In this document: in pieces, positions 1 through 7,171 of the stretch
Position numbering within the stretch: the stretch's first letter is position 1
Layout of the letters: each line of letters starts with the position of its first letter
Source of the DNA: Acidobacteriota bacterium
GTDB taxonomy: Bacteria; Acidobacteriota; Terriglobia; UBA7540
NCBI GenBank assembly: GCA_003224635.1
Contig: QHZK01000105.1
Coordinates: 1-8,805 of the forward strand
Direction of reading: 5' to 3'
Length of the DNA stretch: 8,805 bases
The notes under the pieces: generated by a model
What the model was told of the DNA's origin: nothing
The model's input: the letters and a program-made list of their open reading frames with translations, nothing else
Databases searched by the model: none
Translations under genes and position numbers: made by a program

Positions 1-1547
1 CGCCCGTGGCTACAAACCGGGAGCGGATTTACCAGGTGATGGGCGGGCAACTGCTCGCGCAACTGGTGGAAATCGCTCCGCTCGAGCGCCGGATGCTGGC
101 GGCTGCCGCGCCCGGATACGGCCCGGGATATGGCCCCGAATACGGCGAAGAGGGCGAGCCGGCGGAGGAGCCTCCAATCGTTCGGGTCTCAGGATTCGCC
201 TCGCGCCCGGAAGTGCAGAAGCTGAACCGCAACAACATCTACTTCTTCGTGAACCGCCGGCTGGTGCGCGACCGGCTGGTCCTTCACGCCATCACGGAGG
301 CGTATCGCAATATTCTTCCCGGAGGCGTCTTCCCGGTGGCGCTCATCTTTCTTGAATTGCCCGCCGCCGAAGTGGACGTGAACGTCCACCCGTCGAAGAT
401 TGAAGTGCGCTTTCGCCACTCGGCGTTCATTCACGACTTCGTGCGCGACTCGGTCCGGCAGGCTTTGATTGCGGCGCGGCCCGTCGCCGCCTTCCCAATT
501 GCCAAAGCAGCTCGATCCGGTCGCGCCGAGGACGAAGCTGAAATTGCGGAGAGGCTGGCTGAGGAGCCGCCGCTGATGGGAGGCGTTCCCCCACCGGCCA
601 GCGTCGAAGCAGGAGCCCCTGCTCGCTACGGACAGGCGCGCTACGACTCTGCGGCGGGCGAGCACGATTCCGCCCCTCCCGCAACGTCGCCCACAATCGG
701 CGGGCGAGAAGCTCGCGCTCCCTTCCGCCTCTCCCCGCCCCGGCCCGAGCCGCACACCGGCATTCTGCCGCTGGGCGAGGCCGCGCTTTCGCTGTATGCT
801 CCTGCGCAGCCTCGACCGCCGTCGGTTGAGGCGTTCAGCAGCGTCGTGCCCATCGGTGGGAGCGCCGGACCGGCCGGAGCGGCCGGACCAACCGAAAAGG
901 GTTGCCCCGCTGCGTCCTCGGGCTCACGTTCGTCCGTGGCGCCGCTCACCGCCAGCGCCGACGAGTTCCCGCTCGACCTCCGCCCGCTCGGCCAGGTCCA
1001 GGAGAGCTTCATCGTAGCCACCAACGCCGACGGGCTGTGGATCATCGACCAGCACGTGGCCCACGAACGTATCCTGTTCGAGCGGCACCTTCGCCTGTGT
1101 CGCGAGCGGAAGGTCGAAGGGCAACGGCTTCTGTTGCCCATCATCGTGGAGCTGAAACCCGAGCAGCAGGCCGCTTTTGAGGACATCGCCGGGGAGCTGG
1201 GCGCGAACGGCTTCGAGGTCGAGCCCTTCGGGCAGCGCACGGTCGCGATCAAGTCCGCTCCGGCCGATATTCCCGCCGACGGCACGCAGCGTCTGCTGCT
1301 CGAAATTCTGGACGGCGTGGGACCGGAAGCCCGAGCCATCTCGCTCGACGAGTTGCGCGCCCGCATCGCCGCCTCCGTCTCCTGCCACGCCGCCATCAAG
1401 GTCAATATGCCGCTCGAGCGGACCAAGATGGAATGGCTCCTTAAGGAGCTGAGCCTTACCGAATGTCCCATGACCTGCCCGCATGGCCGCCCCATCGTGC
1501 TGCGCTATTCCCTGAAGGAAATTCAGAAAGCCTTCAAGCGCCTCTAG
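1..1547 (+). CDS. mutL: DNA mismatch repair protein MutL, 5'-truncated by window edge
   Basis: MutL links mismatch recognition by MutS to strand incision in the cytosol. The frame is open to base 1, so the N-terminal GHKL ATPase lies outside the window and the in-frame GTG at 6 is not the real start. Numbering from that GTG, residues 1-20 end the ATPase region (RERIYQVMGGQ). Residues 60-155 are the transducer domain with the conserved DVNVHPSKIEVRF (Lys131). About 155-325 is an Ala/Pro/Gly-rich linker, and 325-513 is the C-terminal dimerisation domain. That domain carries DQHV at 348-351 with Glu354 and Glu359, matching the DQHA(X)2E(X)4E endonuclease motif with Ala to Val, plus SCHAAIK and CPHGRP (491-496). 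This implies a nicking-type MutL, as in organisms lacking MutH. Residues 32-57 form an unusual Gly/Tyr/Glu-rich insert with PGYG repeats. The gene ends with TAG at 1545-1547. Confidence 0.96.
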   Translation, partial: PVATNRERIYQVMGGQLLAQLVEIAPLERRMLAAAAPGYGPGYGPEYGEEGEPAEEPPIVRVSGFASRPEVQKLNRNNIYFFVNRRLVRDRLVLHAITEAYRNILPGGVFPVALIFLELPAAEVDVNVHPSKIEVRFRHSAFIHDFVRDSVRQALIAARPVAAFPIAKAARSGRAEDEAEIAERLAEEPPLMGGVPPPASVEAGAPARYGQARYDSAAGEHDSAPPATSPTIGGREARAPFRLSPPRPEPHTGILPLGEAALSLYAPAQPRPPSVEAFSSVVPIGGSAGPAGAAGPTEKGCPAASSGSRSSVAPLTASADEFPLDLRPLGQVQESFIVATNADGLWIIDQHVAHERILFERHLRLCRERKVEGQRLLLPIIVELKPEQQAAFEDIAGELGANGFEVEPFGQRTVAIKSAPADIPADGTQRLLLEILDGVGPEARAISLDELRARIAASVSCHAAIKVNMPLERTKMEWLLKELSLTECPMTCPHGRPIVLRYSLKEIQKAFKRL

Positions 1548-1585
1548 CAGGTTCCAGGTGTCAGGTTCCAGGTGTCAGGCTTCAG
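1548..1585. repeat. tandem 14-bp repeat directly after the mutL stop
   Basis: CAGGTTCCAGGTGT occurs twice head to tail (1548-1561 and 1562-1575), followed by a degenerate third start, CAGGCTTCAG (1576-1585). The array begins at the first base after the mutL TAG. It encodes nothing recognisable. Its function is unknown; it looks like a dispersed intergenic repeat or a slippage product. Confidence 0.8.
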
Positions 1586-1596
1586 AACATTCTGAA
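1581..1596. other. 16-bp perfect dyad (TTCAGAA-CA-TTCTGAA)
   Basis: Two 7-bp arms separated by CA form a perfect inverted repeat overlapping the end of the tandem repeat. As RNA it would be a 6-bp, AT-rich stem with a 4-nt loop, and no T-tract follows, so it is not a convincing terminator. It could be a protein-binding operator, but no regulator can be assigned. Confidence 0.4.
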
Positions 1597-1646
1597 CAAG
1601 GGGTAGCCTTCGAAATACGGCGGGCGGATTCCGTCTGTCGTTCGCT

Positions 1647-1670
1647 CTTCATCCTTCATACTTCACCCTT
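1647..1670. repeat. degenerate heptamer repeat (CTTCAYN)
   Basis: Three consecutive 7-mers, CTTCATC, CTTCATA and CTTCACC, are followed by CTT. They lie in the mutL to protease gap and are short, low-complexity and non-coding. No function can be read from them. Nothing else clear is visible between here and the ribosome binding site at 1792. Confidence 0.5.
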
Positions 1671-1791
1671 GTGATTCCTAGCCAACTTTCCAGGCGCTGA
1701 CCTAGCCGTTCGGGTGATGCGGCGCGACTTCTCTCGGCGCTATTCTTGGGCTCAGGCGGGACGAACCAAGATTCCGCCACATCAAACAGGC

Positions 1792-1796
1792 GGAGG
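1792..1796 (+). promoter_or_regulatory. ribosome binding site for the first protease
   Basis: GGAGG lies 6 nt before the ATG at 1803. This decides the start: the frame can be extended upstream to a TTG at 1746, but that codon has no Shine-Dalgarno sequence. A second ATG at 1798 is out of frame. Confidence 0.8.
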
Positions 1797-1802
1797 CATG
1801 GC

Positions 1803-2756
1803 ATGGACACAAAGTCTTCTGAGGCCGTCAGCCCGTTGCTCGCGCTCTCGAACGATCTGGCAGACGCGGTAGAGCGCGCGGGGCGCAGCGTGGTCGCGGT
1901 GAACGCGCGCCCGCGCACTCCCTCGAGCGGAGTCTACTGGCGCGAGGGCGTAGTGGTTACGGCGGACCACACCGTGAAGCGCGACGAGGAAATCAGCATC
2001 ACTTTCCCGGACGGCCGCGCTGCGCCCGCGACGCTGGCCGGCCGCGACCCGAGCACCGACCTGGCCGTGATCCGGGTTGAGGCAGCATCACTGCCCGCTG
2101 CCGAAATTGCGGATGCGTCGTCGCTCCAAGTCGGTCACATGGTCCTCGCGGTAGGGCGGCGAGAAGGCCAGGGCGAGGCCGACCCAGGCAGCCTCGGAGC
2201 GAGCCTGGGTGTGGTCAGCGCGCTCGGTGGGAGCTGGCGAACGTGGCGAGGCGGCCAAATCGACCGGTTCATCCGGCTCGACCTGACGATTTTCCTCGGC
2301 TTCTCCGGCGGCCCGCTGGTGAACGCCCAAGGCCGCGTCGCCGGCATCAACACGACCGGCCTCTGGCGAGGCGCCGGGCTGGCCATTCCGGCCTCGACGG
2401 TCGATCGAGTGGCGCGTGAACTTCTGGAAAAGGGCCGCATCGCGCGCGGCTATCTTGGCCTGGGCATGCATCCTGTGACGCTCCCGGAGGCCCTCCAGCG
2501 CCGGCTGAGCCTGCCCGCGGGCGGCGGCATGATCGCCTTCGCGGTCGAGCCCGACGGACCCGCCGAGAGGGCCGGCGCGCTGCTGGGCGACGTGCTCGTG
2601 GCGCTTGACGGCAAGCCCGTAAGCGACGTGGGCGACGTGGGGGCCATATTGGGCGGCGAGCGCGTCGGTAAGGAGATCAGCGCCCGCTTCATCCGAGGCG
2701 GTGCGCTGGTTGAGCTCAAGATTACCGTGGGTGAGCGGCCGATGAGGGAGGCATAA
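1803..2756 (+). CDS. HtrA-like (S1C) serine protease with C-terminal PDZ domain, altered active-site motif
   Basis: This 317-residue protein has the HtrA/DegP order: trypsin-like domain (about 25-210) then one PDZ domain (about 215-310). The triad is readable: His56 in TADHTV, Asp86 in STDLAV, and Ser168 in GFSGGPL. The family normally reads GNSGGPL, so the residue before the catalytic Ser is Phe instead of Asn. The usual GNP loop after LAVG is replaced by RREGQGEADPG. The PDZ part begins near RGYLGLGM and includes VEPDGPAERAGALLGDVLVALDG. The N-terminus (MDTKSSEAVSPLLALSNDLA) has no signal peptide or membrane helix, so a cytosolic location is inferred, unlike classical DegP. It is probably cotranscribed with the next gene, 1 nt downstream, which is a clear paralog. 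Substrates are unknown. The changed motif leaves open whether it is an active protease, a specialised one or a regulatory pseudoprotease. Confidence 0.88.
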   Translation: MDTKSSEAVSPLLALSNDLADAVERAGRSVVAVNARPRTPSSGVYWREGVVVTADHTVKRDEEISITFPDGRAAPATLAGRDPSTDLAVIRVEAASLPAAEIADASSLQVGHMVLAVGRREGQGEADPGSLGASLGVVSALGGSWRTWRGGQIDRFIRLDLTIFLGFSGGPLVNAQGRVAGINTTGLWRGAGLAIPASTVDRVARELLEKGRIARGYLGLGMHPVTLPEALQRRLSLPAGGGMIAFAVEPDGPAERAGALLGDVLVALDGKPVSDVGDVGAILGGERVGKEISARFIRGGALVELKITVGERPMREA

Positions 2757-2757
2757 C

Positions 2758-3666
2758 ATGATCGTGATGGAAAACCAAGCGGCAACAAACTCCTTGAGCC
2801 TCTCGGACGACCTGGCGGCCGTAGCCGCGCGCCTGCGCCGGTCAACCGTGCTGGTGCGAGGGCGCGGACGCGGCGCCGGGTCGGGCGTGATCTGGCCGGG
2901 CCGCGGTCTGATTGTCACCAACGCCCACGTTGCCCAGGGTCGGCGCTCGAGCGTCGGGCTCTCGGACGGACGCTCGCTCGATGCGGTGGTTGCGGCAAGG
3001 GACCCTTATCGCGACCTGGCCGCGCTTGCGGTCGACGCTCAGGACCTGCCAGCGGCGGACGTGGCTGACTCTGATCGACTGCGCGTTGGCGATCTCGTTC
3101 TCGCGGTCGGCAATCCTCTGGGCATGATTGGCGCGCTCGCGACCGGGATCATCCACACGACCGGGGCAACCGGGGCGAGCAACGGGCCCGGCGGGCAGCG
3201 CTGGATAGAGGCCGACGTGCGGCTCGCGCCCGGCAACTCCGGTGGTCCGCTCGCCGACGCTCGCGGGCGGGTGATCGGCATCAACACCATGGTGGCCGGC
3301 GGTCTGGCGCTGGCTGTCCCCAGCAGTGCAGTGACCGAGTTCCTCCGCGGCGCCGGCGAGGAACACGGCCGTCCTCGTCTCGGCGTGACCATCGAGCCCG
3401 TGCTCGTGCCGCGAAACAGCGAGCGACTCCTTGGTCTGCTGGTGCTGGAAGTGGAGCCTGGAAGTCCCGCTGAGGCGGCAGGGATCGCAACCGGCGACTT
3501 GCTGATCGGCGCGGGCGGCCGGTTGTTCGACGGACCTTACGACTTGGCTCGGGCGCTACGCAACGCCGACCCGGCGAGCGGCGTCGAACTCGATCTCATC
3601 CGCGGCGGCCGGCGCGCGACTCGCGACGTGCGCCTGCCCGTCCGGCCTGTTACGTCAGAAAGGTAG
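2758..3666 (+). CDS. HtrA-like (S1C) serine protease with C-terminal PDZ domain
   Basis: This 302-residue paralog of the preceding gene has a canonical catalytic set: His57 in TNAHVAQG, Asp86 in YRDLAAL and Ser161 in APGNSGGPL, with the standard AVGNPLG loop at 116-122. The PDZ domain spans roughly 205-295, with LVLEVEPGSPAEAAGIATGD as its carboxylate-binding and core region. Both paralogs share an N-terminal helix (LSxDLAxxxxRxxRS) before the protease fold and lack a signal peptide or transmembrane segment, so it is inferred to be cytosolic. The start at 2758 is chosen because AGGGAGG (2745-2751) lies 6 nt upstream, inside the end of the previous gene; an in-frame ATG at 2767 is less well placed. 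The 1-nt gap to the upstream stop indicates translational coupling. This is probably the fully active member of the pair. Its substrate is unknown. Confidence 0.92.
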   Translation: MIVMENQAATNSLSLSDDLAAVAARLRRSTVLVRGRGRGAGSGVIWPGRGLIVTNAHVAQGRRSSVGLSDGRSLDAVVAARDPYRDLAALAVDAQDLPAADVADSDRLRVGDLVLAVGNPLGMIGALATGIIHTTGATGASNGPGGQRWIEADVRLAPGNSGGPLADARGRVIGINTMVAGGLALAVPSSAVTEFLRGAGEEHGRPRLGVTIEPVLVPRNSERLLGLLVLEVEPGSPAEAAGIATGDLLIGAGGRLFDGPYDLARALRNADPASGVELDLIRGGRRATRDVRLPVRPVTSER

Positions 3667-3691
3667 AGACGGCCTGCTTGGCCGGAGGCCC

Positions 3692-3754
3692 TGTAGTGGC
3701 GGTCTACGACCGCCGATGCCATTCAAACGACGGCGCTCATAGAGCGCCGCTACA
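3692..3754. repeat. REP-like palindromic element, copy 1
   Basis: This 63-bp element contains two perfect hairpins, GGCGGTC-TAC-GACCGCC (3698-3714) and GGCGCTC-ATA-GAGCGCC (3732-3748), separated by 17 nt. The outer ends are also inverted: TGTAG on the left and CTACA on the right, so the whole unit is an imperfect palindrome. It fills most of the gap between the second protease and the regulator and ends 2 nt before the regulator's ribosome binding site. A related copy lies at 7541-7590. The design resembles REP/BIME-type intergenic repeats. In the transcript it could form stem-loops that separate expression of the proteases from the regulator. One reading frame gives AVYDRR in both copies, so short spurious proteins may be called here. 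Confidence 0.85.
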
Positions 3755-3756
3755 GC

Positions 3757-3760
3757 GGAG
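3757..3760 (+). promoter_or_regulatory. ribosome binding site supporting a TTG start
   Basis: GGAG lies 5 nt before the TTG at 3766. That TTG gives the N-terminus MIRVLVG, which is exactly where a NarL-family receiver should begin. No ATG or GTG suits the domain boundary better. Confidence 0.65.
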
Positions 3761-3765
3761 CAGAT

Positions 3766-4428
3766 TTGATACGCGTGCTGGTGGGTGCAACCTCCGCGAT
3801 TGTGCGCGCGGGCCTCGAGTCCCTGGTTCGAGAGAGCCCCGGGACGGCGCTGGCGGGCGGCTCGTCGAGCCTCGCCACCGTGGCTCGGCAAATCGAAACC
3901 CTGCAGCCGGACGTGCTACTGATCGAGCTCGAGCGCGACGCCGAAGAGGGCGCGGCGGCCCTTTCCGCGCTCGGCGGCCACGGCAGGGCGGGCGGCGGGC
4001 CCGCGATCGTCGTGCTGGCAGACGACCCTCAAGGCGCGTGGACTGCCGAGGCGCTGCGCTCGGGCGTGCGCGCCGTCCTGCCGCGTGAGGCGACGCCGGC
4101 AGAGATCACAGCCGCTCTCGAAGCGGCGGCGGCCGGGCTTGTCGCGCTACACCCCCACGCCATGGATTCCCTGCTGCGAGCCCAACCCCATCGAGCCTCG
4201 TCTGAGGGCGCCATGCCCGCCCGTCCGGGCCAGGCGTTGACGCCGCGCGAGACCGAAGTGCTCGGAATGCTGGCCGAGGGGCTGGGCAACAAAGAGATCG
4301 CGTGGCGCCTGCAGATTTCCGAGCACACCGTGAAGTTTCACGTAGCATCCATCTTGAGCAAGCTCGACGCCTCCAGCCGCACCGAGGCTGTCACCGTGGG
4401 GTTCCGGCAGGGTCTGATCATGCTGTGA
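3766..4428 (+). CDS. NarL/LuxR-type response regulator with degenerate (non-phosphorylatable) receiver
   Basis: This 220-residue DNA-binding transcription regulator has an N-terminal receiver-like domain (about 1-125), a linker (126-155) and a C-terminal LuxR-type helix-turn-helix (about 156-220). The HTH is textbook: LTPRETEVL at 158-166, NKEIA at 175-179 and SEHTVKFHVASILSKL at 185-200. The receiver has lost its phosphorylation chemistry. Aligned to NarL-type receivers, the acidic pair is Ala8-Thr9, the phospho-acceptor Asp is Glu54 (PDVLLIEL), the conserved Thr is Ala85 and the conserved Lys is Arg107. It is therefore inferred not to be a conventional two-component output. Glu54 may mimic phospho-Asp, or the domain may bind a protein or ligand. 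No sensor kinase is visible nearby; the neighbours upstream are two HtrA-like proteases. The TTG start is supported by domain position and by GGAG 5 nt upstream. Targets are unknown. Confidence 0.9.
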   Translation: MIRVLVGATSAIVRAGLESLVRESPGTALAGGSSSLATVARQIETLQPDVLLIELERDAEEGAAALSALGGHGRAGGGPAIVVLADDPQGAWTAEALRSGVRAVLPREATPAEITAALEAAAAGLVALHPHAMDSLLRAQPHRASSEGAMPARPGQALTPRETEVLGMLAEGLGNKEIAWRLQISEHTVKFHVASILSKLDASSRTEAVTVGFRQGLIML

Positions 4429-4432
4429 GGGA

Positions 4433-4541
4433 ATTATGAATTATGAATCCCCTTTGCAGCCACGGTTCGTGCTTTCCAACAGCACGCTTTTCCCGTCTTA
4501 CGGAATTCATGATTCATAATTCGCTATTCATAATTCATAAT
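4433..4541. repeat. AT-rich intergenic element with 16-bp perfect inverted repeat
   Basis: ATTATGAATTATGAAT (4433-4448) returns as its exact reverse complement ATTCATAATTCATAAT (4526-4541). A further partial copy, ATTCATAATTC, lies at 4512-4522. The element starts 4 bp after the regulator's stop and ends 8 bp before the cmk start. It is far more AT-rich than the genes on either side. It could form a long-range stem or cruciform. No open reading frame, transposase fragment or obvious target-site duplication is seen. Confidence 0.8.
4468..4491 (+). terminator. possible intrinsic terminator after the regulator gene
   Basis: CGTGCT (4468-4473) pairs with AGCACG (4481-4486) across a 7-nt loop and is followed by CTTTT. 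The 6-bp stem and four-T tract are weak for an intrinsic terminator, but the position, 40 bp after the regulator stop and before cmk, is sensible. Confidence 0.35.
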
Positions 4542-4549
4542 AGCGGGCA

Positions 4550-5230
4550 ATGGCCGATCCCCTGTTCATTGCGATTGACGGCCCTGCCGGCGTAGGCAAG
4601 AGCACCGTCGCTCGGAAGCTGGCGGAGCGCCTCGGCTTCACGCACGTGGACAGCGGGGCCACCTATCGCGCGGCCGCGCTCAAGGTGCTCGAAAGCGGCG
4701 CGTCGCCCGACGACGAGCGGGCCGTGATCGAGATCGTCGCCCGCGCGGACATCCGGCTGGTCACCGACGGGCGGCAGGCTCGGGTGCTGCTCGACGGCCA
4801 GGACGTCTCGAGAAGAATCCGCAAGCCGGAAGTCACGCTGGCGGCCTCCAAGGTCTCACGCCTTCCCGAGGTCCGGCAGAGACTGATTGCCCTGCAGCGC
4901 AGCGTCCCAGTCGGTCGTGGTATGGTGATGGAAGGGCGGGACATCGGCACCGTGGTCTTTCCCGAGGCGCCCCTCAAGATTTTCCTCAGGGCCGACCCCG
5001 AAGAACGCGCTCGCAGAAGACTGGGCCAGGAGAGGGAAGAAGGACAGGCGCGAAGCCTTGTCGAGACTGCTCGGGAGATTGAGCGGCGCGACCGGCTGGA
5101 TTCGGAGAGGAAGGTATCGCCCCTGGTCGCCGCGCCCGACGCCTGCCAGATCGACTCGACCCGCCTCACCGCAGACCAGGTGGTCGAACAGATCGTCACT
5201 TTAGCACGGGAGAAAAAGCTTATCTTGTAA
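4550..5230 (+). CDS. cmk: cytidylate kinase (CMP/dCMP kinase)
   Basis: This cytosolic enzyme phosphorylates CMP and dCMP to the diphosphates using ATP, in pyrimidine nucleotide supply. The 226-residue length is normal for the family. Residues 11-19 are the P-loop (GPAGVGKST). DSGATYRA at 34-41 corresponds to the usual DTGAMYRA, with Met replaced by Thr. EGRDIGTVVFPEA at 128-140 is the family signature. LRADPEERARRR (146-157) starts the lid region, and RRDRLDSERKVSPLVAAPDA followed by IDST (201-204) is the conserved C-terminal part. The ATG at 4550 is directly before the expected N-terminal strand (LFIAIDGPAG). No good Shine-Dalgarno sequence precedes it; only GCGGG ends 2 nt upstream, so initiation may be weak or leaderless. 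It is separated from the upstream regulator by an AT-rich repeat and converges with the small gene at 5268. Confidence 0.96.
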   Translation: MADPLFIAIDGPAGVGKSTVARKLAERLGFTHVDSGATYRAAALKVLESGASPDDERAVIEIVARADIRLVTDGRQARVLLDGQDVSRRIRKPEVTLAASKVSRLPEVRQRLIALQRSVPVGRGMVMEGRDIGTVVFPEAPLKIFLRADPEERARRRLGQEREEGQARSLVETAREIERRDRLDSERKVSPLVAAPDACQIDSTRLTADQVVEQIVTLAREKKLIL

Positions 5231-5267
5231 AACGGATCGACAGCGGACAAGTGCAAAGGACAAGACG

Positions 5268-5543
5268 TCAGGTCCCTCCATTTTTCTGCTGACCCTTGAT
5301 AAAGCGATCAACTGTCAGAATCAAGCTATCAACGGCTACGCGCATACTTTCCAATGCATGCTGAAGGTCCACCTGATTCTTGAGTAGAACTCCTTGATTC
5401 TCGGCAAGCTCCTTCATCCTATCAGAAACATCAGCCAAATTACGCTCGGTCCGAGCTTGCATAATTCCATGAACCAGGATGGAATCAGACAACGGGCCCA
5501 ACTTGGCCTCAAGAAGCGCCACTCTTTCTTCGAGGGTGGCCAT
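5268..5543 (-). CDS. small coiled-coil protein of unknown function
   Basis: I do not recognise this 91-residue protein. It is predicted almost wholly helical: residues 2-15 (ATLEERVALLEAKL) form a short leucine heptad, and 34-82 a longer amphipathic helix (NLADVSDRMKELAENQ, then repeated L/V spacing to VDRFIK), ending in a hydrophilic tail QQKNGGT. It has no signal peptide, membrane segment or cysteine. The start has a purine-rich run (GGGGGGAG, 5547-5554) 3 nt before the ATG. It begins 38 bp after the rho stop on the same strand, so it may be read through from rho. Base composition is unlike its neighbours: hand counting over 5281-5520 gives about 48% GC, against more than 60% in two cmk lines counted. 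This may point to transfer or a young gene. It could be a structural or adaptor coiled coil; no function is claimed. Confidence 0.7.
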   Translation of the reverse strand: MATLEERVALLEAKLGPLSDSILVHGIMQARTERNLADVSDRMKELAENQGVLLKNQVDLQHALESMRVAVDSLILTVDRFIKGQQKNGGT

Positions 5544-5581
5544 CGTCTCCCCCCTATCTAAACCTTGCTTGCCGCAACCCT

Positions 5582-7171
<1,590 letters not shown>

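Noticed and set aside
641..1495. 284-codon minus-strand frame opposite mutL
   Set aside because: It is a shadow of the MutL linker and C-terminal domain, Ser/Arg-rich, with no recognisable family.
1548..1585. CRISPR array
   Set aside because: Repeats are 14 bp, directly adjacent without spacers, and there are no cas genes.
1581..1596. LexA-type SOS box after mutL
   Set aside because: The dyad contains GAAC but not the spacing or partner half-site of known LexA boxes, and no SOS gene follows.
1803..3666. Periplasmic DegP/DegQ assignment for the two proteases
   Set aside because: Neither has an N-terminal hydrophobic segment or signal cleavage site with the supported starts, so an envelope role and the names degP or degQ are not justified.
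3678..4088. 136-codon plus-strand frame beginning in the palindromic repeat
   Set aside because: It overlaps the regulator gene in another frame. Its AVYDRR start comes from the repeat itself, and the rest is Arg-rich shadow translation.
4433..4541. Insertion sequence or MITE
   Set aside because: The inverted repeat is present, but there is no transposase and no clear target-site duplication at the flanks, so it is left as a repeat of unknown type.
5231..5267. Bidirectional terminator between converging cmk and the small gene
   Set aside because: The 37-bp gap shows no stem with a T-tract in either direction.
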